From: Epithemia pelagica
Lineage: Eukaryota; Bacillariophyta; Bacillariophyceae; Surirellales; Surirellaceae
Reading direction: 5' to 3'
DNA length: 64,000 nt
Assembly: GCA_946965045.2 (NCBI GenBank)
Contig: OX337240.1
Coordinates: 3,100,001 to 3,164,000 of the forward strand
Shown: in pieces, positions 11,301-21,613 of the stretch
Numbering within the stretch: the first letter of the stretch is position 1
How the letters are laid out: each line of letters starts with the position of its first letter
Program-made: the position numbers and the translations under genes
The notes under the pieces: model-generated
The model's database searches: none
Told to the model about the DNA's origin: nothing
What the model saw: only the letters and a program-made list of their open reading frames with translations

Positions 11301-11799
11301 TGTGGGAGAGTATCTACTACACTGGAAGAGTCTTTACGCCCACTCCCAGCAGGGCTGGGAGGCTTTCAATAGTCTGTTTAAGTCATTCTATTTCTCACGA
11401 ACGCAGAGAGGGGGTGCCACTAACCAAGGATTGGGGGAAAGATCACGGCTCAAGCCAGTTGCTAAGTGGCTCCAACGACGCTTGGTGTTCTTTATGGGGC
11501 ATACTATGGAAAGCATCTACGAGTATATGTCTTCTCGGACAGTGGAAGTGAAGCGTTCAGAACGTGATTGGGTTAGAAAATCGGGTGGTACGATAGAGTT
11601 TGGACAACTGATACAACAAGGAGATGACAATTCGTCAGAGTTTGATTCTTCGGAAGACAAGGATGGAGAAGGATCCTTCACAGATGCAACAATGGACGAT
11701 TGGGACATAGGAACACAAGAGTTGTATGGTACGTGGAATAAGGACGACGAGGCAGTGTCGTCGTCATCGGAAGAATCAAAGGACGACGATTGGTGGTAG
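8347..11799 (+). CDS. very large probable transposase with zinc clusters and SAP-like motif
   Basis: 1150 residues in one open frame from ATG. Visible parts: an N-terminal CGEC zinc-type pair (about 94-97); a Ser/Pro/Asn-rich disordered stretch; a coiled coil (about 293-345); a conserved-looking core with SLDGATLTKSLSHVLGG (about 526), NCDMSVDWKLSGRGG (about 607), and a Cys/His cluster C-x2-C, C-x2-C, C-x-H (about 628-680); a SAP-like DNA-binding motif (DLELRDLPISGSLAERQRRL, about 750-770); and a late block QQGWEAFNSLFKSF then SRTQRGG (about 1001). The spaced acidic residues (D in SLDGA, D in NCDMS, E in GWEAFN) would suit an RNase H-fold DDE enzyme, but that is inference. I recall similar large proteins repeated in algal and oomycete genomes. 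The acidic C-terminus ends 35 bp from a convergent gene. Confidence 0.6.
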   Translation: MDPSLYCKEVTSPTETQEDDNLGDMMEEPPQPPSPNLQTRSIRRTTGNSIAKSYSERERVARVRREFADDDTKPCSVFGYDRHKRYRGGFFFCGECQKADDFERFNPGHFVNRRSKEYACTASHDNIIQPSDRIKIISMAKPPPSQKRASSSTKRGRQVEDNDTNDDNTCSAHSIPRKKQRKPPSNTTVTSDKIFEDSDDTSVVSVNVPDPHQVPTQQGVPVFPNNELNPDHTHQPPNPSSNHDPRSVQTPPNDSTTATLNPSEANSDNSRPVYVDKATQTDSVSMDSGKDIIIEALRVEVEKLSRKNGSVRRRVKEQRETIKSHLNEISKLQKRITRLEAKHGKIPKSCSTDSNIDKLVAHIQAVIVESIRNHNGNSHRAKKFFRQLSRMLLNTEIHYNQLSECLTRCVQRHLRKTVFTPYNILQAMDFAGGTLNYGGIEILRQVETGGKKRKHTMIPSTSAIRRCASLIESFADCAVPYRPIRNKNTGSEGFYFRAADVFVAILKAAGMLKGEARQRAIRFAQSLDGATLTKSLSHVLGGIKFNDKGCPLKSQSRDMVFPLVCIIGRETKSIVRGLFSRMIKEIQEASDKVLPAMHAIVALKIVTNCDMSVDWKLSGRGGAAKNATYPCSKCFVRSDELHTKTGELSQCKWCLHHKYIQHDKEWKCRHFPMTTEEQIAGMKEQVDKFEEDMPELSEQISDVWKKSAIHINIHTDPRVPPLPTLLDKVNSIHFDIDVATDRRKRQVYSSNLNKDLELRDLPISGSLAERQRRLKQSHIAEWTYVDASTTISKAGEVSVTTALVMVMDTVPCLLHMEMRLGIKILSMLFKTGLTNCKQDLLPWIEEKDRSSLDRKCRAFIDGLETILNEKILGSHMLPTQESLPFDKKQHVMGELKLNNGKVRQIIPLIELLVEKCIVDEADKARWLVAMDHYRLAMKILLLRRDVTDQEVMTYQKHADLFFKEWLLLFAEEGITNYMHLIGSGHVGEYLLHWKSLYAHSQQGWEAFNSLFKSFYFSRTQRGGATNQGLGERSRLKPVAKWLQRRLVFFMGHTMESIYEYMSSRTVEVKRSERDWVRKSGGTIEFGQLIQQGDDNSSEFDSSEDKDGEGSFTDATMDDWDIGTQELYGTWNKDDEAVSSSSEESKDDDWW

Positions 11800-11834
11800 A
11801 ATAAAGTTAGTACTTGAATTATATGTTTTGGACT

Positions 11835-13523
11835 CTACGAATAGGCAGCAACAGCGGCCAAGACATCTTCACTATGTTCAATGAACATCACCTCTTGCCC
11901 ACTCGCGGGTTTGTCCTTTGAGTGCTTCTTTCCTCCAACTACGAGACAGGCGTACGTAGGATTCTTTCGTGGGGGGATCGTGCCTACGATCTTGAGTGCT
12001 CGGTCTTCCAGTTTCTTGTGATTCGTCGGTTCCTTGAAGGACGTAAAGTATTCCATGGCCAACGTGTCCAGAAGAATGGTGCGGGTACACGTCTCGTTGG
12101 CATCAAAGAGGCATGCTATTTTGTAAACAGTGCCATCTTTGAAGAACTGGTCGCCTTGGTAGATGGTGGTTTCTCCAAAATTAAATTGGATCGTATCATG
12201 ATGAGGATGGATGGAAAAATCATCCTCTTCATTATCATCTTCGGAGCGAACTGAATTCAGGATTTTTTGAATGGTGTTGGGTGAGGCAACCTGGTTGGGT
12301 GCTTTCGGTGTTTCAGGCTCGTCTTCTGATGATTCAGAACTGGATTCAGTCTCTGAGTCGTCCTCCTCGTTGACATACGGAGTACAGGTGAGAAGGCAAT
12401 GCAAATGCTTGGTTGGGGGAGGTCAAACAAGAATTCCTCCCCGAGAACAATCGTAGATGTAGCGCTCGTATGCAACAGTGACTTTGACCGCGAATGGAGA
12501 GAAAGAAAGATCAACTCGTTGTTTCGTAGTACGACGACGGATCTTCTGGGGACTGAGTTCTTCGGGTGCATTCCCTTTGACCACAGTCAAGGTGTGGCCT
12601 CGCTTCAATGTCCTTCCAGCCTTGCCATCGACCAGTGTAGGTTTGCTTTCAGTTGAACCATAGACACTTGCAATACCGAGAAGCCGACGAAGCATATCAA
12701 GGTCCTTGAATGATTCGAAGCGGATCATGCCTGTCTCGAATGACATCTTGATCTTGGATCGGGTTAAAGACGAATCAATGTGGAGGTAAGTTTCAGAAGA
12801 ACGGAAAACATGACACAATAGACTCTCAATACCTGAATTGAAAATGATGTGAATATAATTGAATGTTTCCAAGGGTATGGCCCCGATTGAAACTGATGAC
12901 TGGTCGAAGTTCTCGGTCTTGCCACTCCTCCTGTTAAGAATCTTCATGATACCTTTCCTGAGTTGAAACAATCCTGACCACACATTACGATGAAAGCAAC
13001 GGGGTGGTGCACAAAGTTTGGGAATGTGGGTGCTGAAAGTGTGCAAGTCCGTGGGGAAACAAACAACTTCATCAGAATCAAGAGGAAAAAACCTGGGCGT
13101 GTCATACAACAACATGTTCTTGAACCGCACAACAAAGACGTTTTGGAGGCCGTCGCCCCAATGATTTTGTGGTTGGCCGAGCTCGGAAGGCATGAAAACA
13201 AAAGCAGGGAACATTATGCGAAACTTGGCGTACTTCGGGTCCTTGCTTGACAGAAGGTCATATGATTGATAAAGTTCAATGCATCCTGAGCCAGGTCCAT
13301 CCACGATAGGATGGTTCGCGTGGAGAGGAACAGGGGGGTGACACTTGAGATTCTTCTTCGGAAACAATGGATAATACAATTGGATCTTGACTTCGCCATT
13401 CTCAAATTGCTCCAAACGACCAACAGTGGTGGTGTTGGGGTCTTGGTTCGGTAAGCGGACATGGACAAACGTCCCCATGCGTAAGGTGTCGTCAAAGGCA
13501 GGAATGTAGATGGGCGGCGACAT
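11835..13523 (-). pseudogene. unrecognised accessory gene with one in-frame TGA
   Basis: The first open segment runs from ATG 13523 to a TGA at 12423-12425 (366 codons). The same frame then stays open to 11835 (about 195 more codons). The joined product would be about 562 residues. The N-terminus (about 14-50, LRMGTFVHVRLPNQDP then GEVKIQLYYPL) looks like a small beta-barrel of the Tudor/BAH kind, which is a guess. The second part begins with a Glu/Ser-rich acidic stretch. No usable GT-AG pair removes the TGA, so a nonsense mutation is likeliest. The gene converges on the 1150-residue gene with a 35-bp gap, the same layout as the Harbinger and MULE pairs in this window, so it is probably the partner gene of that element. 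Confidence 0.5.
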
Positions 13524-14385
13524 TTCGGCGAAGTAATAATTCTGGTCAGGTCAAATCTGTGTTTTGTCGTTGGATCACTCGTTCGATGTCGCGACAACAG
13601 AGTAATGAACACAGGCTCTTGTTAAGATGGATTGCCATTGGCATGATGGGTCTAGGCTCCGAGTTGGGAAGTACCGAGTCAGAAATTGTGAGCGAATTGT
13701 GACGTTTCTTCATGTAAAACATATAATTAGTTCAGAAAATGACATTAGTTTGGTATAAATAGAATTTTGTACGCGGGCATGTCTTTCTGAGTGAAGGAAC
13801 GAGTATTTTTGAGGAGGGCTGGCGATTTTGTCACGTGCGTTCTGAAAAAATGGGAACAGAGCGGCTGGAAGTGTGCCAATTGCCAATTGCGTGCATACAA
13901 AAACAGATTCTGTAAAGGGTAGCTTAGTCCTGTTTCTGTTTCGTGAGATAATTGAGCCAGGACCAGACAAGCGAGGGAGTAATATCTAGCGTTTGATGTC
14001 TGATCATACAAATTCAGTCGGCTACACAACTTAAAGGGCGTGAAAATCAATAAAATGAATAATTAATTATAGCTCTGAGCTTCGCCAGAGAACACCGACA
14101 CAATGGGCAGCATAGTTGGGCTTCTCTCGACATAATCCGGTGGTCATAAAGTCATCGCAAAGAAGACCCAATCACCAATCAAGATCTGATTGATCTTCTT
14201 TCGTTTCACGCAGCAAACCACGAGCATTCGCGTCACACGAAAGACATGCCCGGTGGGATGACATCGGTTCATGACTTGTGTGAGATCGTAGCGTATAATT
14301 TTTGACGAAACAAAGTACGAAACAGCAGCCAAACAAAACATCTTCATTGACATTCTTGCGCCTATTCCAAGTGACGCTCATCATC
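13524..14385. other. non-coding gap
   Basis: No gene supported. It should hold the right end of the 8.3-13.5 kb element and the promoter of the next gene. A short inverted word (GCCAATTGCCAATTGCG, about 13876) is present. No terminal repeat identified. Confidence 0.3.
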
Positions 14386-15111
14386 ATGATCCAAACAATG
14401 AAAGGCGACTCCTCTCATTCCACACACTCAACCATGTCCGTGGCTGGATCCTCACCATGCTCACCATCCGGCAAGATTTCCACTTCAGCAACATCCCAAG
14501 TTGGTTCATCGGATGGTCCTCGCTCACAAAAGCGAAAGCGACCCGTTAACAAGGTTCATTTCAATGAACACCAGAACCAGTATTACGAAGATACCAAGCA
14601 CAACAGTACAAGCGACGTGGATTGTCATCAAGAAACATGGTACAGCAACTACGACTATAAAAAGATGCGCTGCGATATGCAACGTGTTCTTTGTGAGGCC
14701 CATCAAGAAATGTTTGCGGCACCTTGGACTTGCACAAGCTTTTCCGAGACTTTGTCAACTCTGTTGGAGCATGCCACAAGCGTCAAGTTTGTTGTGGATG
14801 ATGTCGACCGCATCTTGACCAAGGAAACAAGACAGAGCATCAAGACACTCTACCAGCCTCATAATGCCACGGAACGACTGGAGTGGATTGGTCTCGAATA
14901 TCAATTGGCCAAGATGTTAATGAAAGAAGCACACGTTCGACGAGAATCCATTCAAGAAATTGTGGGAGATATTCAAGCAGAATACCATTTGGGCTTGTGG
15001 AACCAAGCTGAGTATTCGAATGAACTGCAGGAGTCCTGCCGAACCTTCACCCAAGCCATGGGATTGTTGGCCCAGATGCTGGCCCAAGCTCAACTCATGG
15101 TAGCCGCATGA
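14386..15111 (+). CDS. local paralogue family member 1, unknown function
   Basis: 241 residues from ATG 14386 (an upstream in-frame extension has no ATG; ATG 14398 is an alternative). It shares two blocks with the genes at 19980 and 21614. The N-terminal block is KVHFNEHQNQYYED followed by ETWYSNYDYKKM; the C-terminal block is GLEYQLAKMLMKEA, EIVGDIQAEYHLGLW, ELQESCRTFTQAM and LAQMLAQAQ. Between them is a less conserved helix-rich part. Before the first block lies a Ser/Thr-rich, probably disordered leader ending in a basic KRKRP patch. No known catalytic motif or membrane segment is seen. It is most likely a soluble, helical nuclear or cytoplasmic protein. Function unknown. Confidence 0.75.
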   Translation: MIQTMKGDSSHSTHSTMSVAGSSPCSPSGKISTSATSQVGSSDGPRSQKRKRPVNKVHFNEHQNQYYEDTKHNSTSDVDCHQETWYSNYDYKKMRCDMQRVLCEAHQEMFAAPWTCTSFSETLSTLLEHATSVKFVVDDVDRILTKETRQSIKTLYQPHNATERLEWIGLEYQLAKMLMKEAHVRRESIQEIVGDIQAEYHLGLWNQAEYSNELQESCRTFTQAMGLLAQMLAQAQLMVAA

Positions 15112-16755
15112 CGAACCTTTGCTCCGCTACTTTTCTCTTTTTGTGGTTCTTCTGCTTTGCCAGAAACCAGCGCGACCTTTTGCTATAAAAGCCAAAGTTT
15201 TACCATTAATGTTCATTTTTCATCTCTTTTATTCGTCTTGCAGTATCCGCATGTAGGTAGTTGTTCTCAACAACTCGTCAAGGTAGGTAGTTGAGTGATA
15301 CTTGTTGCGGTTTCCTGGCACGAGAAAGGCCAATCATGGCCAATCCGCAAACGTCTGTTTGGCACTGGCGCCATGTGCGACCAGTTTTCGTACCGCTCAG
15401 GGCGATTCCACATTTGCAGTTGTACGATTTCACTCTTGCGCGTTTGGTGGAATTTCGTCCATGGCGACTCCTACCGAGTCTTCACCCCCGTGCCTTGATG
15501 GTCCATGGATTATGTAAAAAACATGGTTTCAACCGACTCGTATCGATTTCGTCAACAACATGGTTGTCTGCATCGATGCACAATGTCCCATCTCCTTCAC
15601 TGAAGGTGGTTCTGCTTGGAGTTTGTCTGATTCATTCATGGTGGGATGATGCCGGATGGTGGCGTTTCCTTGTTGCTCTTTGTGGTTGGGGAATCAACCC
15701 ATTCACTCTTGGGCATGTCGAACAAAGATGCTTGTAGCATCAGTCTTGTATTCGTGAGTCATGATAATGGTGGGCCTGTGCCAAACCCAATACTAATCAC
15801 GAACATGCCCTCACACCACCAAGCCGTTCGGGTCCCTGGTCCTGTAGTGATTTTCTTGTACTTCTACTACCGCATTGTTTGTGCCTATTGTGGACTTGGT
15901 TGGGCGAGAGCAACACCTTGCGACTTGACGAATCTTGGAAAAGACAATGAAAAAGAGGAACTACATCTGTGAGAACGGTGCTGTTCAAAACACTGACTGT
16001 CTGTGGAGGCACTAAAGGCAGTGGCTTGTTTCCTTTCCCCGCAAACTGTACTCACCATGTCGTTTTCTCCCTTGATTGAACCATCATGTAGTGTTGTGTT
16101 TGATTCTCTTGGAGAGTTCTGGTGGTGTGGTGGTGGAAAATGTTTGTTTGTATGTTTGCTTTTTGCCAAGGAGCTTTTTGCGTCGATTGAATTTTGATCG
16201 TTTCGCACAGACGGGTTCTCCTCGATCATGCGCGACTGACACTCATGTTCACAGCACGCCACTCGTTCGTCATTTGAACGAATGACTGTCTTGGACATGT
16301 CGCATCCACCATACATCATTGCGCGTGCACCAATCAAAACACAGGAACTGAACACGGACAGGCCCGTGTCATTTTCATTGCACTCCATATGGTTCACGCT
16401 GGGAAAGTGCATCTGATTGGTAAATTGTGTACTAAGATCATAGAACCCCAGCGTTTAGGACCAATTACGGTTTTCGTTTTTCGTGTTCCCCACATTTTGT
16501 CACTCCCATACTGAAAAATGCAAAATAAAATAGTGCCTAATGCATAGCTACCACGGTAGTGCAATGTAGAGTACTCCTAGGAGTATGGTGCAGTCCGAAC
16601 AATAAGTCATCATGACATGCGCCTTTCTTGCAAAGTAAAAGTTTCAGTTTCATTATAATATCTCAACACTTTTTATCCATTCGCGAATCTTATGTTTCTA
16701 TCGATCAGTTCGTTTCAAATGTTCAAAATCCATAACAGCGACTCAAGCGCCTAAA
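15112..16755. other. long gap without a supported gene
   Basis: Several short frames occur on both strands (for example minus 15885-16412, 175 codons), but none shows domain-like composition or a recognisable motif. The first part, directly after the paralogue gene, would hold its 3' untranslated region. Confidence 0.35.
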
Positions 16756-19406
16756 GTGCCAATGTCAGGTTTTGATGCAATATGCAATCCCCCGATGATA
16801 ATGTTACAGAAGAACAACCAACCAACCAGAATCATCACCATCCTCTTCTTCCTCGCTGTCGTTTTGCTCCGTGTCAATTCCAAATTACTACAACTGCGGA
16901 CCAGCAGATACGAGGAGCAGATGCGAAGCGTAGACGCACGAAGAAAGACCAAAAGACGCAAACGAGAAAATCACCGGAGTGCGAGTAACATGAGTGCGAC
17001 GTCGGCGTCGGCAGCGACGGCGATTGAGCAGGGAGGTTCACGCCCCCGCGATGAGGACATATTGGGAAAGTATCTCAGAAGAGAAGATTTTGTGGATGGT
17101 ACAAACAAAGATAAAAAATATCTTGACTTGAAAATTGAAGCGGTGCGGATCCTTCGAGACGATATGCGCGATTTGGTCCGAATAGACTTGGACCGTTTGC
17201 TCGAGGATGGAATCATAGTGCTCAAGGCGCCTTACGATGCATCGACAGATCAACGAGTGGCTCCTCAAGACTTTGGCTTTGACGAAACACTAGCGCACAA
17301 TTTGGATGTGCAAGAGCTTGACATCAAGTTGCAAGAAGTGGAAAAGTGGCACTCTACTGAAGACACTCGCAAAGCATACCTTGCCCCTATCCTGCCCATT
17401 GTACAATCAAGTGGCACGGGCAAGTCCAGAGTCATGCACACGCTCAGAAATTCGCCACGGCGAAAGAGTTGTTCGCGTACTATTCTGTTGACGAATGAAC
17501 CCCCCAGTTCGACTGGTGTCAGGCAAGGTTCCTTTGACAAAATCCATCACGTTGGATCGATGACAAACGAAAAAGAAAAGACGAAGCAAAATCGAAAGCT
17601 GCGAGAACTCGTGTTTCAAATGTGCGAGGACTGCATGGCTTTGTATATGGCCGTGGACCAGGACAACGATGCACCACCACCATCGATAACTCTATTCTTC
17701 GATGAGGCTCAACACTTGGTACCGGAAGAGGGGTACCTCATCCGTGTACTACGGTGGATTACTCGAGAAAAGGATCTACATACAATGAATGGCGCAAATT
17801 TCCGGATTACAGTGTGGTTTTGGCAGGAACAAACTCCTCTCTTGCCAATTTCTTCCCAGAAACAACACCCGCGTCGACCTCTTCTCGTCATTTGCGTGAC
17901 GACAGCAAGTACTATGAATCTGGAACGGTTGCTTTCACCCCGTTTTTCATGTTGCGAACAATGGGGTGCTTGTCCAAGAGAATGATTGAGCGACAAGACG
18001 ACAACAATTCCTCGACTGCTGTTGGCCCAGTCACGGAATATGAACAAATGATACGGTACAGTCGTCCGCTTTTTGCAGTATTGCAACAGAGAAATGAACT
18101 CAATTCCGAAAAGGAGTACGAAATTGCGAATAAGATTATTCTTGCTAAAGGCAGTACAAGCTGGCACCAATTTCCGCGACCATGTTTGAGTGTGCTGGGA
18201 ACACGCGTTCAAATGGGGCCTACGAGCGCTTCGGTGGTTTCGGAATTGGTGGCCAAAGGCTACGCTCACTTAACGTTTTTCCAACATGCAAGCGGCGATG
18301 ACAGTGCCAACCGGGCATCGTTTGCTTTTTTACCTGATCCGGTTTGTGCCCGCACCGCAATGTGCCTGATGGACGAGGAATACACCTTCATAGGAAAGGC
18401 TTTTTCGGGAGCTTCGGTACAATCACCATTACCCCCGACAGTTTGTGGTGCAAACGAGACTTTGGTTGTTAAAATGATGGGAAGGATATTTTCGGACGGG
18501 ATTTGCCTCCCTGCCAGAGGTGATTTTGGAGAAGTGGCAGCTGCGCTGTACCTTTTGTTGTGTGGCGACGTGCTGCGCAAGAGGAACGACCCCACGTATC
18601 ATTCTTTATCGGTGGACTACCTTGAGTGGATAGATACTCTTCAAAGTCAAGGCCGGATGAAAGAAGGCAACGCACTCTCATCGGGACTACGTGTGAACTG
18701 CATTCAATTCTATCGGCAATCCCTTCGATTCACGTTGGCTGAATTGGCAGAATCATGCTTTCTAAAAAAGATGTATTGCAAGGGGTGTGCAATTAATTTT
18801 GCAAATAACACCCAAGCTGTTGATCTTGTGGTACCGTGTCGCAAAGTCAGTACGGACGAATATTTACCCGTTTTCGTGTCTGTCAAGAACTATGGAATCA
18901 TGACACCCGGTGAAGCAACTGATTTCCTGAACTGCTCATGGAGTGCACTTAAAGATGCCGGCATTAAAAAGGGTATTTGTATTTTACTGATTATGGGACA
19001 AGTCCATGGCGAGGGCAACCATGTTTCAGGTGAATCCTTCAGAGAGGAAACACTCGGCGACGAAAATGACAAATACGAGTCTCTTGTACAAGCCTTGCGG
19101 AATGCCAAGTGGAAGGACATTGCAGACACACTTGTGCCTGGTTTTTTGTGCATCCATAACGATGCATTTGGTATCCACAAGGCGCTACTGTCGGACACCA
19201 CCGTGACGGACAAACAGAAAGCGGAAGCTTTTGCCGCTCACAGTGACTTGATTCTCGAGTCCTTTGATGGAAAGAAGAATCCTTCCGAAATTAAGCTTGG
19301 TGCGCAAAAGTACCGCAAGGAGGCAAGAGAGTTTTTTTGTGAGACCGTCAATTGCGTACATCGATACGAAAAAGAAAGAATGAAAGGGGACGCGAAGCAG
19401 TCCTAA
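16756..19406 (+). pseudogene. P-loop NTPase (Crinkler-like or STAND-like), split by a frameshift
   Basis: The first segment, 16756-17985, holds a Walker A-type loop PIVQSSGTGKSR (about residue 215) and a Walker B-type SITLFFDEAQHL (about 313). From about 17775 the sense passes to another frame, open to 19406, which begins STYNEWRKFPDYSVVLAGTNSS, the strand expected after Walker B, and goes on with RYSRPLFAVL. The two would form a protein of about 880 residues. The motif series (QSSGTGKSR, DEA, LAGTNS, GRPL/SRPL) is one I recall from Crinkler-type and related fungal/oomycete NTPases; this placement is tentative. The start is uncertain: a competing frame (16782-16988) gives a more natural hydrophilic N-terminus. 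A one-base indel, real or from sequencing, would explain the break. Confidence 0.6.
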
Positions 19407-19979
19407 GTTTATGTTAGAAAACGACCCGAGGAGTAACGAGCGCCTATTGCCAAAATGTGTTGCGCGATTCCCTTTGGGTTATTCCCACAACCATTCGGAT
19501 TGCACTCTTCGCTCCAAGGTGCTCTCATACAGGCCAAGACCCACCATAGTACCGCACCCGGTGGTCCAGCCTTGTGTAGTACGCCCAGGGTGGCGTACGG
19601 AGTGTGTATAGAGGAGAGTGAAGAGGATACTAATTGTCTTTTTTGGTCCACGCTTAAAGTATTTTGAATTGCGATTGTTGTTGTCGTTTGGCATGGTATC
19701 ATTTGTCAGTCAGTGAAGCCGGGTTATCCATTCTAGTTAAGTCATTTGCCAAGACGATTTGCTCCCGGCGGTGCCCTGGCAAAAATGGTGGCCAAATAAT
19801 ACGGATCACCGAGCACTTGCGCAAAATCTTGATGCTTTTCGTTGCCATTTTGACGAGTGATGATGATGATACTGTTGCTCGGTGTCAGCGACAGGAATGG
19901 AACGAAACCCTCACCCCCCATGCCGTTCCCCACAGGAAGCGATGGTTGGGAAACGAAATCACATTTTTATAGAGTGTAG
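19407..19979. other. gap between convergent genes
   Basis: Contains the 3' flanks of the NTPase gene and of the minus-strand paralogue. No further gene or repeat seen. Confidence 0.4.
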
Positions 19980-20963
19980 TTATGTTCTCTCCCTTTGGTG
20001 GTCGTTTGGATCGAGACAACGACTCGGTTCTTCATGGGGCGTAATACTTTCTTCATACACCAGGATGGCGGCAGCCTCATGTGCGTGTCCCAGGAATTGG
20101 GCAAAGAGGGTAAAGGTTTGCGAGTAGTTGCGACAGGAATCGTGGAGTTCTTGGTCGTATTCGGAATCGTTGGGCCACAGTCCTTGACGGTGCTCTCGTT
20201 GAATGTCTTGTACGACCAGTTGCATCAAGGTTCGTCGTTTTTTGCATTCACGTCGAAGGATACCCAGGGGGAAATAAAATTCCAAACCCACAAGAGTGTC
20301 GTCCACTTTGTCCTTGGAGGATGACGAGGAAGCAGCGGTGTGGCGCTTTGTAGTCGACTGATAGAGAGTGGACAAGTAGGTTTCAATTTCGGGTGTCATG
20401 AGAATCGAGGCATTTTCCAGGACGTAATCAATGGGCGTAATCACATTCAATAAGCGTTCCAATGTTTCCGAAAACAAGGCAGCACACGAAGAAGGATCCA
20501 TGCGTTCTGGGTTGTCCTCCTGTTGGGTGGGACAACGACGGCGAGCGGATCGACGACGGCGTTCTCGACGCACGGCGTGGTCCAGGGTTTGACGAAACTC
20601 TGTCACCATGGCAGTGTAGTTGGCAAGAGTGTACCAGGTGCCTTGACAATCGTGGAGTGAGTGTCGTACCAGGTCGCGGTAGTGCTTGTTGCGACGTTCC
20701 GAAAACCGAACCTCCTTGTGCCGTGGTGTCGTCGTGTTCATTGTAGTGGTCGAGGATCGGTTTGGATGGAGCGTTCGTGAGTTGGAGTGCGATCGAACGA
20801 GAGACGAAGAACGGCAGGACGAAGTTTGAGGATATCCATTGGTTTGGTCGTCCTCCGAGAAAGAAGAAGAAGGCGACTTTGGGGAGTTGGTCGACACCAT
20901 GTGCTTGGTCGAAAACGACGACATTCGTTGAAGGGAGGATGGAAACGACTCGAGCGGAATCAT
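19980..20963 (-). CDS. local paralogue family member 2, unknown function
   Basis: 327 residues from ATG 20963. It has the same two-block plan as the genes at 14386 and 21614: EVRFSERRNKHYRD then GTWYTLANYTAM near residue 85-120, and LVGLEFYFPLGILRREC, LVVQDIQREHRQGLW, ELHDSCRNYSQTF, FAQFLGHAHEAAA near the C-terminus. The leader is Ser/Thr-rich. A basic run (RRERRRRSARRR, about 140) could be a nuclear signal. The tail after the second block is unique to this copy. Spacing to the next family member on the same strand is 650 bp, which suggests a local tandem duplication, although divergence is already high. Confidence 0.78.
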   Translation of the reverse strand: MIPLESFPSSLQRMSSFSTKHMVSTNSPKSPSSSFSEDDQTNGYPQTSSCRSSSLVRSHSNSRTLHPNRSSTTTMNTTTPRHKEVRFSERRNKHYRDLVRHSLHDCQGTWYTLANYTAMVTEFRQTLDHAVRRERRRRSARRRCPTQQEDNPERMDPSSCAALFSETLERLLNVITPIDYVLENASILMTPEIETYLSTLYQSTTKRHTAASSSSSKDKVDDTLVGLEFYFPLGILRRECKKRRTLMQLVVQDIQREHRQGLWPNDSEYDQELHDSCRNYSQTFTLFAQFLGHAHEAAAILVYEESITPHEEPSRCLDPNDHQRERT

Positions 20964-21613
20964 GGTTTTGGTTGGCTTTGTAGTCTCTTGATTCTATCGT
21001 CGTTGTTGTTGTTTGGAGAGTCTCTCTTCTTTTTTGTGAGGAGAACTTTTCACGCCTAACACCCAACCACATTGTTGTTGTTTCGCCCCGCCAGTTTGGA
21101 TGAAACAGAACTGCCGGAAGAAACCACATGGACATAAATAAATCAGAAACTGACACTGCAGAAACGAACTCTGATATTTTGTTACTTAGGCTCATGGGGC
21201 AGGGCTTAATCGCAGGGCGAGCTCTAGTATCGCGCTGCGACAAACAGAGCACCTGAGAGTCTCAACGACCGTATGAAGACCCGAAGCCCGAACATGAACA
21301 TCCATTTTTGGCATATGCCAATATGCGACGTAGTTTGTCTGACATGTTGGTGAACGCATTGGCACCATTACAATAATAGGAATGGTACCATTTTTTGGAC
21401 CAAAACACATTTGCCTGGACGGAATCGTCCAAGATTGCCCGGCACACACCACATGAGGTAATATCGATTTGGTGGACCAAAGCGAGGACTCGACCTACTA
21501 GCTAGAAGCTGCCTGCGAAAAGAGGATCAAGCTTTAAAAAACTCTTCTGTTACCCCATTTTAGGTCTACCTAATAGTGAGACCATCCAGGGTCACAAAAT
21601 AACACAAGTATTT
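20964..21613. other. gap between two paralogues
   Basis: 650 bp holding the promoter of the 19980 gene and the 3' flank of the 21614 gene. No other gene or repeat recognised. Confidence 0.4.

Noticed and set aside
12423-12425. TGA recoded as a sense codon in this genome
   Set aside because: The receptor and kinase genes in this window use TGA as a normal terminator.
15885-16412. 175-codon minus-strand frame
   Set aside because: No motif, unremarkable composition and no partner; could not be told from chance.
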